Source: Acidimicrobiaceae bacterium | Lineage (GTDB): Bacteria > Actinomycetota > Acidimicrobiia > Acidimicrobiales > RAAP-2 | Direction of reading: 5' to 3' | DNA: 64,000 nt | Assembly: GCA_003162475.1 (NCBI GenBank) | Contig: PMOI01000023.1 | Location: 1 to 64,000, forward strand | In this document: piece by piece, positions 38,242 through 48,368 of the stretch | Numbering within the stretch: the first letter of the stretch is position 1 | Layout of the letters: each line of letters starts with the position of its first letter | Translations under genes and position numbers: made by a program | Notes under the pieces: model-generated | Seen by the model: the letters and a program-made list of their open reading frames with translations, nothing else | Told to the model about the DNA's origin: nothing | Databases searched by the model: none

Positions 38242-41200
38242 GTGGACACAGCTCGTGTGCGACAGGTCCGCCTCGCGATGGCCGAATGGCGTAGTCAACT
38301 CATCAGTCTTGACGGTAATAATCGACTTCTTTACTATCGCGATCTCAAAGTCGGAACATTAGATCTGGCTGACGCCGAAAGCACAGCTCTCGAGCAGTTT
38401 CGAAGGGACGGGAAAATCCGTCTAGGTCGCCTCTTTCCCGGTGACCAGCGCCTGATAGCAGCGCTGAAGAGCGCGCGCCAGATTGCCGCAAAGGCTCGCG
38501 TGGCTGAAGAGGAGTTCGGTGTCCCCATCGCGTACCTAGCAGTTGGTATGGCCACTTGGGATGACGGCCGCACCCCACTGTCGCAACGAGTTGACGACGA
38601 CAGTGCCGATGTGCGAAAGGAAAAAGCGGCGCCCAGGACCACGAAACCAGCTGCACCAATCCTCCTTCAACCAGTCGGCTTCGAAGCTCAGCCCGGATCA
38701 CGTGATGGCTTCACCTTGCAGCTCGAGGGCGAGTCCTTTGTCAATCCGGTCTTTTTGCATTTAATGAAATCCCTCTTCGAAGTTGAGATTGATGAGGCCG
38801 TGTTGCTGGAAGCTGCTGGCGACGATCAAATGGTGTTTCGTGCCGTCGAGAAGGTGTGCGCTGGGGTCAATGAGTTCTCGATTATGGATCGAGTGCTCAT
38901 TGGAACGTTCTCCTACTTGAAACAGCCGATGGTTGACGACCTCGATGATGGGGAGGCGGAATTCCTCGCGAGTAACGACATGATTGCCGCTATTGCCGGC
39001 GTCACTGAGGCCCGTGACGCAGTGCGGTCAAGCGGAGGGGATGTGAGTGAAACGATGCCCGACACGGAGCCACCCGTCAACGAATACCTCGTCCTTGATG
39101 CGGACTCTTCCCAATCCTATGTCATCAATGCAGCGTCAAAGGGCCAACACCTAGTGATACAGGGGCCACCGGGAACCGGCAAGAGTCAGAGCATTGCGAA
39201 CCTTATTGCTGATCTCGTGGCACATGGCAAGACGGTGCTGTTCGTCGCTCAGAAGCGAGCCGCAATTACTGCTGTTCTTCGCCGACTTGACGGCGTCGAC
39301 TTGGGGCACCTTGCACTTGACATGTTCGAAGGTGGCGGGTCACGAAAAACCGTAGTCACGACCATCGGGGAGGCACTTGATTCAATGAAGGAGGCGCGAA
39401 GCGTCTCCGTCGATGCCCTACACGTTCGTTGGACGACAGCTCGTGACAAATTGACCACGCATCAGGCCGCACTTCACGAGAGGCGCATGCCGTGGGGAGT
39501 GAGCCTCTGGAACCTCATGGCAATGGAGCGAGGACTTAGCCGAATGACCTCAACCAATCTGCGGTTGATGAAGAAGGACCTCGATAAGTGGACAACAACC
39601 ACAGTCGATGAAATTGCCGGCGTCGCGTCAGAACTCAGTGCCGTGGGTGGTTTTGACGAAAAGGTCAACGGAAGAATTGGCTGGGGACTTGATGCGTTCA
39701 TAACTTTGGAGGAACTTCAGACTTCCTACGAAATTTGCATGGAGATAAGTACTGAACTTCTTCCAGCCCTCGCAGCATCGCTGGAGCCTTGGGAGCGAAG
39801 CATTGAAGGTGCGGACCAAGTGATGACCCTCGCAGTGGGCACCGTTGACTGGCTTCTGTCGGAGACTGTCAAACTTTGGTCAACCTCGGACCGCGCTCTG
39901 GGCCAAGACGTATCGATGGATTCGTTAAAGGTGGCGATAAAGGCTTCTGCGACAAAGGATTGGAGGACTCAACACGGTGTGCAGGTTTCGTGGGCCGAGC
40001 GGCGTGCTGGCCGTCGTACCGCGTATCAACTACTTGGAAAGTTATCGGATAGGCAAGAGAGGCACACGCTGTTGTTGAAGGTGAAACACCTAAGAGAGTC
40101 CTGGGAAGAGCTCGGCGATGCTGCTATTCCAGATCGTGATCACGATGCTGTCGTACTTGTTCACAAGCAAACGCACGCCGTGTGTGAGGATCTGAAGCTC
40201 ATTGAAGCGCAGGTCGATGGCGTCGATTTACTTTCTTTAGGTGTAACTGAGTTAAATATTCTACTTACCGAACTCATTGAAGACCCGTACCGATTGAGCT
40301 TGCCTCGAATTCACTCTTTACGCGAGAGACTCAACGCCGCGGGACTCGCCGATGTGCTTACCGAGATGGGGCAACAGCACCTCGACTATGACATGGCCAG
40401 CCAGCGGGTTCGACACGTTTTCGCGACCACACTCATCAAGCACATAACGGAAAGCGACAATCGACTGGCTGGTGTAACACGGCTTTTGCTCGAGCGGTGG
40501 GCAGCTGACTTCCTTAGTGCGGATGACGAGCACCTCAAGACCAATGCCGGTCGAGTTCGCCGGATAGCCGCGGAGACAATGAAGGATCGATTGAACCTCC
40601 ACTCAAGCCAGCACAGTGAGATCAAGCGTCAGCTAAAGCGAAAGCGAGGGTTTTCCTCTGTGAGGAGGCTCTTCCACGATGCCCCCGAAGTGTTGTTGGG
40701 TATAAAGCCATGCTGGGCAATGAGCCCACTGATGGTCAGTCAGATGCTCCCAGCGAAACAACTTTTCGATGTCGTAATCTTCGACGAGGCCAGTCAGGTT
40801 GTGCCAGCGGACGCAATTCCGGCGATTGCTCGCGGTCGCCAACTCGTCGTGGCTGGTGATCAACATCAATTACCGCCAACCGATATCTTCCAGAAATTAT
40901 CGTCCACCTCTTCGTCGAGCGACACCGGCGAAGAGGTGGACGACGAAGAAACCGACGCCGAGGTCGGTGCCGCAGTTCCCGAGACGCGTGACGTGGAGTC
41001 CATTCTTGACGCACTGTCAGTTGTTCTTGAAGGCCGTAGTAGGACACTCCAATGGCACTACCGAAGTAAGGATGAGAAGCTCATCGCGACGAATAACTCA
41101 TATGTGTACAGCAATCAACTTGTCACGTTTCCCGGTGCCGATGGGGCGGAGCGCATTCACTTTGAAGTCGTTCCACCCTCAAAGGGCCTTGGTAAGAACA

Positions 41201-42330
41201 ACAGGAGCCCTAGCAGTGAGGTAAGTCGTGTGGTGGACTTAGCGCTCGAACACGCGCGTCTTCACCATGAAGAATCGCTCGGCGTCATAGCGTTTGGTTC
41301 AGATCACGCCAATCGCATCGAGGCTGCGCTTGACGCGAGGGTGCGTGACGAACCAGAGTTGCAGTCCTTCTTCCAACAGTCCGGACGTGAGCCGTTCTTT
41401 GTCAAGAACATTGAACGCGTGCAGGGCGACGAGCGCGAGGCCATTATCTTGAGCGTGGGCTATGGCAAGGGCGACGACGGGAAATTGCGCTACATGTGGG
41501 GGCCCTTGCTCAATGCCGGTGGTGAGCGTCGTTTGAACGTGGCGACCTCGCGAGCGAGGTCTCGCATGACGCTCGTCGCCAGTTTCAGCGCCGAAGACAT
41601 TGACCCTTCCGCTCGCAGTTCCAAAGGCTTCGAGTTGATGTACCGTTTCTTTCACTTCATGTCCTCTGGTGGAACAAGCTTCGGTGATGACCCCGGACGT
41701 AACGTCGAGATGAACCCGTTTGAGATTGATGTGAAGAACCACCTTGAGGCCCGTGGACTTCTAGTGGAACCGCAGTGGGGCGTCGGAAATTACGCCATCG
41801 ACTTTGCCGTGAGGGACCCCGAACGCCCTGGGCGTTTCGTCTTGGCCATTGAGTGCGATGGGGCAATGTACCACTCGGGGGTCATTGCGAGAGAGCGAGA
41901 TCGCTTACGCCAACAACACCTCGAAAGACTTGGTTGGAAGTTTCATCGAATCTGGTCCACCGATTGGTGGAGGGACCCATCACCTCAGGTTGACGCTGTC
42001 GTTGCTTCCTATCTGTACGCGCTTTCCGCCTCTCGTGAATCGCAAGAGCCTCGTATCAGCGAGCCTGGAGAAGAGAAAACCGCGGTAGAAGTCGAGAGGC
42101 CAACACCAGCTGGCAGGCAAGCTCCAAAGCCTTTTTTTCACCCCGGCGATCCAATCAGCACCTACACACCTAAACAACTACGCGGATTGATTCGTTGGAT
42201 TATTTCTGACGACGTGATTCGCACTCGGGATGAGATTTTCGAAGTTGCGTTCAGGGAACTCGGATTTTCTCGTCGAGGACCGAAAATTACGCAAGCCCTC
42301 AACGACGCGATATTTCGAGTATTGGCGTGA
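38242..42330 (+). CDS. SF1 helicase fused to MTES_1575-type nuclease and DUF3320-like tail
   Basis: The 1,362-residue protein combines a DUF4011-type N-terminus, an Upf1-like SF1 helicase, and a C-terminal nuclease. Walker A is GPPGTGKS (about 308-315). FDEASQVVPADAI (near 848) is motif II, followed by ATSRARSRM as motif VI. A predicted PD-(D/E)XK domain of the REase_MTES_1575/DUF559 type spans about 1155-1260, with YAIDFAV and AIECDGAMYHSG. A DUF3320-like segment (TYTPKQLRGLIRWI to the end) closes it. The GTG at 38242 has AGGAG and AAGG upstream. It is the first gene of the 38.2-45.6 kb operon. Such helicases are typical large subunits of defence systems. Confidence 0.87.
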   Translation: MDTARVRQVRLAMAEWRSQLISLDGNNRLLYYRDLKVGTLDLADAESTALEQFRRDGKIRLGRLFPGDQRLIAALKSARQIAAKARVAEEEFGVPIAYLAVGMATWDDGRTPLSQRVDDDSADVRKEKAAPRTTKPAAPILLQPVGFEAQPGSRDGFTLQLEGESFVNPVFLHLMKSLFEVEIDEAVLLEAAGDDQMVFRAVEKVCAGVNEFSIMDRVLIGTFSYLKQPMVDDLDDGEAEFLASNDMIAAIAGVTEARDAVRSSGGDVSETMPDTEPPVNEYLVLDADSSQSYVINAASKGQHLVIQGPPGTGKSQSIANLIADLVAHGKTVLFVAQKRAAITAVLRRLDGVDLGHLALDMFEGGGSRKTVVTTIGEALDSMKEARSVSVDALHVRWTTARDKLTTHQAALHERRMPWGVSLWNLMAMERGLSRMTSTNLRLMKKDLDKWTTTTVDEIAGVASELSAVGGFDEKVNGRIGWGLDAFITLEELQTSYEICMEISTELLPALAASLEPWERSIEGADQVMTLAVGTVDWLLSETVKLWSTSDRALGQDVSMDSLKVAIKASATKDWRTQHGVQVSWAERRAGRRTAYQLLGKLSDRQERHTLLLKVKHLRESWEELGDAAIPDRDHDAVVLVHKQTHAVCEDLKLIEAQVDGVDLLSLGVTELNILLTELIEDPYRLSLPRIHSLRERLNAAGLADVLTEMGQQHLDYDMASQRVRHVFATTLIKHITESDNRLAGVTRLLLERWAADFLSADDEHLKTNAGRVRRIAAETMKDRLNLHSSQHSEIKRQLKRKRGFSSVRRLFHDAPEVLLGIKPCWAMSPLMVSQMLPAKQLFDVVIFDEASQVVPADAIPAIARGRQLVVAGDQHQLPPTDIFQKLSSTSSSSDTGEEVDDEETDAEVGAAVPETRDVESILDALSVVLEGRSRTLQWHYRSKDEKLIATNNSYVYSNQLVTFPGADGAERIHFEVVPPSKGLGKNNRSPSSEVSRVVDLALEHARLHHEESLGVIAFGSDHANRIEAALDARVRDEPELQSFFQQSGREPFFVKNIERVQGDEREAIILSVGYGKGDDGKLRYMWGPLLNAGGERRLNVATSRARSRMTLVASFSAEDIDPSARSSKGFELMYRFFHFMSSGGTSFGDDPGRNVEMNPFEIDVKNHLEARGLLVEPQWGVGNYAIDFAVRDPERPGRFVLAIECDGAMYHSGVIARERDRLRQQHLERLGWKFHRIWSTDWWRDPSPQVDAVVASYLYALSASRESQEPRISEPGEEKTAVEVERPTPAGRQAPKPFFHPGDPISTYTPKQLRGLIRWIISDDVIRTRDEIFEVAFRELGFSRRGPKITQALNDAIFRVLA

Positions 42331-42578
42331 GTGATCGATTGGAGTCGCTAGTAGCGAAACCTAACGAGGGGACCACTGCACGTTTAGTTGACATATGTCA
42401 ACCGAACCGTCAGCGGTCCCGTGTCATTCAGACCGCAGGCACAACCGTCACGAAGATCCTTCCACCATCATCCCGTTTCGGAACTGTCGGCGCCCACAGC
42501 AAAAAGAAACTGCGCGTACTTGCAAAGCTCGGGAGATTCTTTGAGCGGTTCTTTGGGTTGAGCTCAGGAGGTGACTAA
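42327..42578 (+). CDS. small basic protein in helicase-OLD operon
   Basis: This 83-residue protein has many Lys and Arg residues, especially near the C-terminus (AHSKKKLRVLAKLGRFFERFF), and is unrecognised. Its GTG start overlaps the helicase stop as GTGA, and its stop overlaps the next ATG as TAATG. It is therefore translated between the helicase and the OLD nuclease and probably works with them. It may be a DNA-binding or bridging subunit, but nothing in its sequence proves this. Confidence 0.6.
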   Translation: MSDRLESLVAKPNEGTTARLVDICQPNRQRSRVIQTAGTTVTKILPPSSRFGTVGAHSKKKLRVLAKLGRFFERFFGLSSGGD

Positions 42579-44275
42579 TGCGTGCAGTCGAGGTCAAGAT
42601 CCATAACTTCCGCAGTATCCTTGATGCAACCATTCGGCTTGAGCCGCTGTCATTGATGGCGGGTGCGAACAACTCCGGCAAGAGCAACGTCATAGATGCG
42701 ATCCGTTTGTTTTACGGTGACTTGAAGTGGGACAGTGAGCGTGACACGCCAAAGGTCTCGACCAAAGATAGTGATGCATGGGTCGAGATTGAATTTGAGC
42801 CGACTAGCGATGAACTGGCACAACTGAAGGACGACTACAGAAGCGCCGACGGTACGTTCAGAGTGCGGAACTACGTGAGCCCTTCGACCGGTACGGACGG
42901 CAAGGCTCGTACGGGCTACTACGCCTACGAGAACGACACCCTGTCGGACAATCTGTTTTACGGTGCAAAGAACGTCGGCACCGGCAAGGTTGGACACATC
43001 GTTTACATCCCCGCTGTTAGCAAGATTGATGACAACACGAAACTTTCAGGCCCTTCAGCCTTGCGAGAATTAGTCGCCGAGGTGCTCAATAAAGTGGTTG
43101 CCGATAGCCCCGCCTACAAGGAACTGAACAAGGCATTCGGCGAATTTGAAGGATCTATTAAGACACAGACCAGCGCTGATGGCCAATCTCTGGAGTCCCT
43201 CGAGAAAGAAGTGACAGATGAAATCTCAAGCTGGGAGGCTTCATTCTCGCTTGCCGTGGAGAGCATCCAGCCAGAGGAGATTCTCAAAACCCTTATCAAG
43301 CCGCAGTTGATTGATCAGACCCATGGCGGTGAGATTGACCAAGCTCGATTCGGCGCAGGATTTCAACGTCACTTGGTCTACACGCTCATCAAACTTGCAG
43401 CGAAACATGCCAATCCACCCAAAACTTCTTCTGGCGAGAAGAAGGAGTTCACTCCCCATCTCACCTGGATACTGTTCGAAGAGCCTGAGGCATTTCTGCA
43501 TCCGTCCCAAGAGGAAGTGTTGCACGATAGCTTGTTAAAACTTGTGCAGGACGGGACGACGCAGGTCCTTCTGACCACGCACAGCTCGCGATTCGTGAGC
43601 CGCTCTATGGACGATCTAACGCGACTCATCAGGCTCCGCCGCGACACAGGCGTCTCAACTACTTATCAACTCTCAAAGACGGAGCTAGACAAGTTATTCG
43701 ACGATGCTCTTGTCGCTGACGACACCATCCGGCCAATAGGTACGACCCCAGCCGACGTAAACAAGGAAGCAATGATGGCGTCTCTCAAGACCGAGCTCTG
43801 GATGCAGGCGACGCGAGCTACTGCTTTTTTCTGTCAGCGCGTGATCTTGGTTGAGGGCCCAAGTGAGACGGCGCTTTACAGCTACCTGACCACCCGTGGT
43901 TTACTTAACCCACCAATTCGAGGGTTGACCGTAATCGACTGTCTCGGAAAGTACAACATTCACCGCTTCGTCGAGATACTCAGTGCGTTCGGCATCGATC
44001 ACTCGGTGCTATACGACGGTGACAACGGAAAGTTTCACGACACTGAAGTGACTGCAGCAATCATCGGAGCAAAGACATCGTTTACAAAACGGATCACCCG
44101 GTTCGCGAACGATCTTGAATCGGAACTTGGAATTACACCGCTTACACGGATTGAATCAAATCGTAAGCCTCAATACATCTTGTACCACTTGGAAATGGGA
44201 CGAGTGGACGAGTCCAAGCTCGAAGAAATGAAACAGGAGTTCACTGACCTCGCTACGAAGTCAGGAGCGATATGA
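42578..44275 (+). CDS. OLD-family ATPase with TOPRIM nuclease domain
   Basis: The 565-residue protein has an ABC-type ATPase and a TOPRIM nuclease, as in OLD and GajA. Walker A is GANNSGKS (29-36), Walker B is WILFEEPEAFLHP (near 297-309), and the H-loop is TTHSSRFVS. The TOPRIM core has VEGPSE (E426) and YDGDNGK (D480 and D482), so catalytic residues are present. AGGAGGTG stands right before the ATG, overlapping the previous stop as TAATG. OLD proteins are nucleases driven by ATP-regulated conformational change, and GajA in Gabija cuts phage-modified DNA with a helicase partner. A similar pairing is seen here. Confidence 0.9.
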   Translation: MRAVEVKIHNFRSILDATIRLEPLSLMAGANNSGKSNVIDAIRLFYGDLKWDSERDTPKVSTKDSDAWVEIEFEPTSDELAQLKDDYRSADGTFRVRNYVSPSTGTDGKARTGYYAYENDTLSDNLFYGAKNVGTGKVGHIVYIPAVSKIDDNTKLSGPSALRELVAEVLNKVVADSPAYKELNKAFGEFEGSIKTQTSADGQSLESLEKEVTDEISSWEASFSLAVESIQPEEILKTLIKPQLIDQTHGGEIDQARFGAGFQRHLVYTLIKLAAKHANPPKTSSGEKKEFTPHLTWILFEEPEAFLHPSQEEVLHDSLLKLVQDGTTQVLLTTHSSRFVSRSMDDLTRLIRLRRDTGVSTTYQLSKTELDKLFDDALVADDTIRPIGTTPADVNKEAMMASLKTELWMQATRATAFFCQRVILVEGPSETALYSYLTTRGLLNPPIRGLTVIDCLGKYNIHRFVEILSAFGIDHSVLYDGDNGKFHDTEVTAAIIGAKTSFTKRITRFANDLESELGITPLTRIESNRKPQYILYHLEMGRVDESKLEEMKQEFTDLATKSGAI

Positions 44276-44296
44276 AAAGAAGCGAGAAAGGAGACC

Positions 44297-45604
44297 ATGT
44301 CTATGCATGAAATCACCTGTCCACACTGCGGAAAAGCATTCAAAATTGATGAGGCAGGTTATGCCGACATTCTTAAACAGGTCCGGGACCGTGAGTTTGA
44401 GAGTGAGATTCATGAGCGTCTCGAAAGTGCCGTGGAGCTTGCGAAGGCGAAAATCTCTGCCGAACTGGAGAAGGAAGCGTCTCAGAAAGACAAAGAAATC
44501 GAACGATTAAAGGAACAACTGAACTCGAGTGAGGCGGCCAAGCAAAGTGCCGTAGATCTCGCAGAGGCCAAGTTTTCGAGCACACTCAAAGAGGAAGCTG
44601 TCCAGAAAGACGCCGAGATTGAACGACTCAAGGCCGAACTGAAGACTGCAGACGTCGCTAAGAAGTTGGAGCTGAACGAGGCACTTGGCGTGGTTGAAAA
44701 GGAGCGCGATGACCTCAAGCGCGATCTCGAGTCCAAAAACGCCGAACAAAAGCTCCTTGAAACTTCCCTTAAAGAGAAGTACGAGACCCAAATCAAGGAC
44801 CGCGACGACGCCATTGAGCGCCTTAAGGATTTGAAGGCAAGGCTTTCAACAAAAATGGTGGGCGAGACCCTTGAACAGCACTGCGAGATCGAATTCAATC
44901 GCCTCCGCGCTACTGGCTTCCCTAATGCATATTTCGAGAAAGACAACGACGCCAGACGCGGGAGCAAGGGCGACTACATTTTTCGCGATTCCGATGACAC
45001 CGGCACTGACTTCATCTCAATCATGTTCGAGATGAAGAACGAAAATGACACGACCGCAACCAAGAAGAAGAACGAAGACTTCTTTAGAGAGCTCGACAAG
45101 GATCGGAATGAGAAGGGCTGCGAATACGCAGTATTGGTGTCACTTCTCGAGCCGGACAGCGAACTCTACAACACCGGCATTGTGGATGTGTCACACAAGT
45201 ATTCGAAGATGTATGTCGTTCGGCCACAATTCTTCATACCGATAATTACTCTTCTTCGAAACGCCGCACAAAACACGCTCGGATACAAGAAGGAACTCGC
45301 GAGGGTCAAGGAGCAGAACATCGACATTACGAATTTCGAGGACGAACTCGATGAATTTCGGACGGGCTTCGCCAGGAACTACGGGTTGGCTTCTCAGAAG
45401 TTCAAAACGGCCATAGCCGAGATTGACAAAACTATCGACCACCTACAGAAGACGAAGGATGCCCTGATTGGCTCAGAAAATAACTTGCGCCTCGCCAACA
45501 ACAAGGCGGACGACCTTACGATCAAGAAACTCACCAAAGGCAACCCCACGATGGCCGCCAAGTTCGATGAGTTGAAGGCTACATCAACCGATGACTCCAA
45601 GTAA
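44297..45604 (+). CDS. DUF2130 coiled-coil protein with nuclease-like domain
   Basis: The 435-residue protein starts with a short zinc-finger-like sequence (CPHCGKAF). A long charged coiled coil follows (about 40-180), with repeated [18 protein letters not shown] heptads. The DUF2130 domain comes next, including GSKGDYIF and FEMKNEN, resembling a D...ExK nuclease core (near 244). A second helical region closes the protein. Expected role is unknown; the domain is thought to be a nuclease. GAAAGGAG precedes the ATG. It follows the OLD gene by 21 bases and looks like the last member of the operon. Confidence 0.8.
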   Translation: MSMHEITCPHCGKAFKIDEAGYADILKQVRDREFESEIHERLESAVELAKAKISAELEKEASQKDKEIERLKEQLNSSEAAKQSAVDLAEAKFSSTLKEEAVQKDAEIERLKAELKTADVAKKLELNEALGVVEKERDDLKRDLESKNAEQKLLETSLKEKYETQIKDRDDAIERLKDLKARLSTKMVGETLEQHCEIEFNRLRATGFPNAYFEKDNDARRGSKGDYIFRDSDDTGTDFISIMFEMKNENDTTATKKKNEDFFRELDKDRNEKGCEYAVLVSLLEPDSELYNTGIVDVSHKYSKMYVVRPQFFIPIITLLRNAAQNTLGYKKELARVKEQNIDITNFEDELDEFRTGFARNYGLASQKFKTAIAEIDKTIDHLQKTKDALIGSENNLRLANNKADDLTIKKLTKGNPTMAAKFDELKATSTDDSK

Positions 45605-45666
45605 TCGCTCGATAAAACGTGGATACCTATTGAGGCCGCCACCATATGACGAGTTAGCCTGCTCAC

Positions 45667-46413
45667 ATGCTGTTTGCGTACATCGATGAATCCGGCGATA
45701 CCGGAGAGGTCGCTCGTGGTGGCTCGCGTACTTACGCTTTGGGTTGCGTACTCGTTGAATCGGCTCGATGGGTGCAGACCTTTGACGACATTCTGGAATT
45801 TCGCCGCCAGCTGAAGACCAACTATGCGATACCAATTCGCGCTGAATTAAAGGCGAACTACCTACTTAGGAATTCCGGGGCCATAAGAAATCTCAACCTC
45901 GCCCCAGGACAACGGCATGCTGTTTGGAGAGGTCACCTTAGGTTTCTTCAACGAGCGGATGCAAGAGCTTTTGCAGTTGTAATTGATAAGCAGGGAAAAA
46001 CTAACGATATCTTCGCAATGGCGTGGGAGACAATGTTGCAAAGACTTGAGCGAACTTCGAATCATGACACCACTCCGATAATGATTATCCATGACCAAGG
46101 TGAAGACGACCGCATCAGAAAGGTCGTACGCAAATCTCGACGTCACCTCACTGCCGGAAGCCAATTCAACGGGGCCGGCCTAAGAATTCCATTCCGACTG
46201 CTTACGGAGGATCCCGTTTCGAGAAATTCGGCTCAGTCGTTTTTCATCCAAATTGCGGATCTCGTGGCCTATACAGGTTTCCGGACGTTCATTCCACCCC
46301 CACCTAATATCAACACCATCTGCCCACCCACCCTCTGGAATGAACTGGGTACTGCAACTCATACAGCAGTTAACAGCTATAGCGGCGGTACTCCAGGGGT
46401 CGTAGTGCGTTAG
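45667..46413 (+). CDS. DUF3800-family protein
   Basis: The 248-residue protein opens with FAYIDESGDTG, the signature of the DUF3800 family, which has an RNase H-like fold. Further acidic and polar motifs (IIHDQGEDD near 140 and QIADLVAY near 195) match its active-site arrangement. Family members are common in mobile islands and suspected to be nucleases or RNA-binding. It starts 62 bases after the DUF2130 gene and ends just before a strong terminator. It may be a fifth member of the operon or an independent gene. Confidence 0.8.
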   Translation: MLFAYIDESGDTGEVARGGSRTYALGCVLVESARWVQTFDDILEFRRQLKTNYAIPIRAELKANYLLRNSGAIRNLNLAPGQRHAVWRGHLRFLQRADARAFAVVIDKQGKTNDIFAMAWETMLQRLERTSNHDTTPIMIIHDQGEDDRIRKVVRKSRRHLTAGSQFNGAGLRIPFRLLTEDPVSRNSAQSFFIQIADLVAYTGFRTFIPPPPNINTICPPTLWNELGTATHTAVNSYSGGTPGVVVR

Positions 46414-46424
46414 TCAAAAAGAAA

Positions 46425-46456
46425 GCCCTCCCGATACCGAAAGGCATCGAGAGGGC
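46425..46456 (+). terminator. terminator after DUF3800 gene
   Basis: GCCCTC (46425-46430) pairs with GAGGGC (46451-46456), with CGAT/ATCG pairs further in and an ACCGAAAGGC loop. A short A-rich stretch lies before the stem and no long T run follows. It sits 12 bases after the stop codon and would also work for genes coming from the right. Confidence 0.65.
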
Positions 46457-46604
46457 GGAAAGTGCCTACACCGCACATAGGCACGGTTCAGCGCTTGACT
46501 ACATAATACTCGCGACCTGCCACACGACGTGGCATTTAGCGAGCGGTTGCGGGCGGCGCCAGAGTGCTTTGTGAATCTGGACTAATTGAAGTCGGCACAG
46601 CATG

Positions 46605-46640
46605 AAGGGGGTTTGGGGTTCGAATCCCCGTACCTTTACT
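46605..46640 (+). other. tRNA T-arm-like fragment, possible att remnant
   Basis: TGGGG-TTCGAAT-CCCCG (46614-46630) is a perfect T-arm with the usual loop, followed by a CCTT that could pair with AAGG upstream. The anticodon arm and 5' acceptor strand are absent. This looks like a 3' tRNA end without its body, which is the usual att site of integrated elements, but could also be chance. No matching copy was found elsewhere in the window. Confidence 0.25.
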
Positions 46641-46745
46641 TACAAATCCTGTTGGGAATGTAAAAGTCCGGGACGTGTGTCTCCCTCTGGCAACGGGACA
46701 TGAGTCCCACTTCTTCCGCCGGTACAGATGGAGTCGGCTCACTCG

Positions 46746-47273
46746 CTAATGACCAGGAGCAGAGTTCGCCCGGAATTCTCGAATGCGCTGTGCGAGACCG
46801 TCGATTTCAACATAAAGAGTCGGACTGCCGGATATATTCCGACGTGTCACGATCCACTCGTGATAATGGTCGGCGATTGCAATAATGCCACCGCCTGCGA
46901 TTCGTTCAATCGTTGCAAAGTCGAACGTATCCATGTCCACACCGGTAGCCAATAATTCCATGAGATTCAAATACTCAGAGATCTCGCGTTCTAGTTTGGC
47001 ATCCCCGGCAAGCGCCTCCAGAATAATCTCATGGATGCTTTCGCCATCGCGATCGTACGCAAGATCCTTACTCAGCGCGATTCGCTTTGTCAGGGTCATT
47101 TCGTAAAACTCAACCGTCGCCTGTGCCCTTCTACGATTGTGGTCGCGATCGTTCGCCTTGCGCATTAACCCCAACTGGAAGGCGAACATAGTAAACAGGC
47201 CGACATTGGTGACTACTGCAAACGTTGCCAGGTCGAGGGAGAACCTATCGAACGTTGTCATTGCCAGCATCAT
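46746..47273 (-). CDS. DUF4760-type single-span membrane protein
   Basis: The 175-residue protein has one N-terminal membrane span (about 15-37). The soluble region after it follows the DUF4760 pattern: RDHNRRRAQATVEFYEMTLTKR, a Glu-rich helical region and a Leu-rich helix with YLNLMELLATG. Such proteins occur in variable gene regions and have no known activity. The start could be any of three closely spaced ATGs; I took the first at 47273. No clear ribosome binding site precedes any of them. Confidence 0.6.
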   Translation of the reverse strand: MMLAMTTFDRFSLDLATFAVVTNVGLFTMFAFQLGLMRKANDRDHNRRRAQATVEFYEMTLTKRIALSKDLAYDRDGESIHEIILEALAGDAKLEREISEYLNLMELLATGVDMDTFDFATIERIAGGGIIAIADHYHEWIVTRRNISGSPTLYVEIDGLAQRIREFRANSAPGH

Positions 47274-47771
47274 TTTAAAGATAGTTGCGCAAAGATATCC
47301 GTGCAGACGAAACTCCTTGGCCTAAGCACGTTGGGGGAACTGCCGAAACTTCGGTCAGGTTTCTACTTCTTGAATCCGCAGAGTTCGCGTCATCATCTAA
47401 GTCAATGGGTGTGGATCAGCCCTCAGTCGATCTCACACAGTGGAGAATTTGGTAAGCCATTTCCAAGAAATCATTAACTCTTCAATCGGCATGGCAAATC
47501 AGGCACAAGAGATACTCGACGACTGCGAGTCACGCGATCTATCACTCAGGTGGCGGCGTGGTTTCTTTCAATAACGGTGGCACGGCCACTGGCGGAGGTG
47601 TCTATGAGAGTTTCGTAGGCGTCTATTCGGATCGTATTGGAGCTGAGAAAGATACAGGTAGAGTTTGGAAAATTGAAGTTGTTTCGGCGACCATTGAACG
47701 CGGCGTTCCAATCACCTCCTCGTGAGATCGCCCAGCATCTGTTCGACCAGGTTTGACTATGCCATACGAGA
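47274..47771. other. intergenic region
   Basis: These 498 bases hold no gene I can support. Short open frames on the minus strand near 47546-47771 look random in composition and overlap the end of the next gene. No repeat or terminator was found by eye. Confidence 0.4.
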
Positions 47772-48368
47772 TTAGAGTTTTTCAAGTTGCGCCGAAACTC
47801 TCCCATAGGATCTCGTGAGGATTAACGTCCCTGCAACGCCGAGCACCATATCGGAGGCCGCTCCCTGATACCTCAAAGTTGAAATCAAACCAATCAAAAA
47901 TGCGGAATACACGACACCCGGATTTCGGAGAAACCACAACAAGGGACCTTGGACCCGGCCCAACTTCCACTCCAACTTTTCTCGCCTGATCCAGTGCTCC
48001 ATGACGGAGGCGACTCTAAGCACAAGGTCTACCCCTTGACCAAACGCGGCTCCGATCAAAATCTCAGCCGACACCCTCAGCCCGGGTACAAACGTTGTTC
48101 CGAGCCAGTTTGGGTTGGGCCAGTTGAAAGCCTCGGCACAGTAAGCCGTGAGAGCCAGGATTCCGGCAACTATCCAAGTGCTCCCGATCTTAGGATTGAG
48201 GATTTTGTAAACCGCGCGATATCGCTCGGCCTCTTCCGGACTTAGGGTCCCCATAGCCGACGCAAGAGAAGGTTTGAAGACCAGCCAAACAAACAGTACA
48301 CCGATCCAAAGCAGAAACAAAGTGAGAAAGGATTCCCACGTTCGCTCCAAAAAGATTTCAGCGTACAT
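47772..48368 (-). CDS. polytopic membrane protein
   Basis: The 198-residue protein has at least four hydrophobic segments (about 10-30, 65-85, 95-120 and 155-195) and no recognised domain. GGGAGGTG lies eight bases before the ATG at 48368. An ATG at 48431 would extend it by 21 residues without a ribosome binding site. The sequence near residues 50-60 (LSPEEAERYRAVYKILN) is a cytoplasmic loop. Membrane proteins of this size in variable regions can be toxin-like effectors or regulators, but nothing specific points to either. Confidence 0.7.
   Translation of the reverse strand: MYAEIFLERTWESFLTLFLLWIGVLFVWLVFKPSLASAMGTLSPEEAERYRAVYKILNPKIGSTWIVAGILALTAYCAEAFNWPNPNWLGTTFVPGLRVSAEILIGAAFGQGVDLVLRVASVMEHWIRREKLEWKLGRVQGPLLWFLRNPGVVYSAFLIGLISTLRYQGAASDMVLGVAGTLILTRSYGRVSAQLEKL

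Larger units (their letters stand above)
46414..46745. other. intergenic region between the helicase operon and small genes
   Basis: Besides the terminator and the T-arm-like fragment, no gene or other element is visible in these 332 bases. The DUF4760-type gene to the right ends here from the opposite strand. Confidence 0.4.

Noticed and set aside
46555..46640. complete tRNA gene
   Set aside because: Only the T-arm folds. No anticodon arm or 5' acceptor strand matches.
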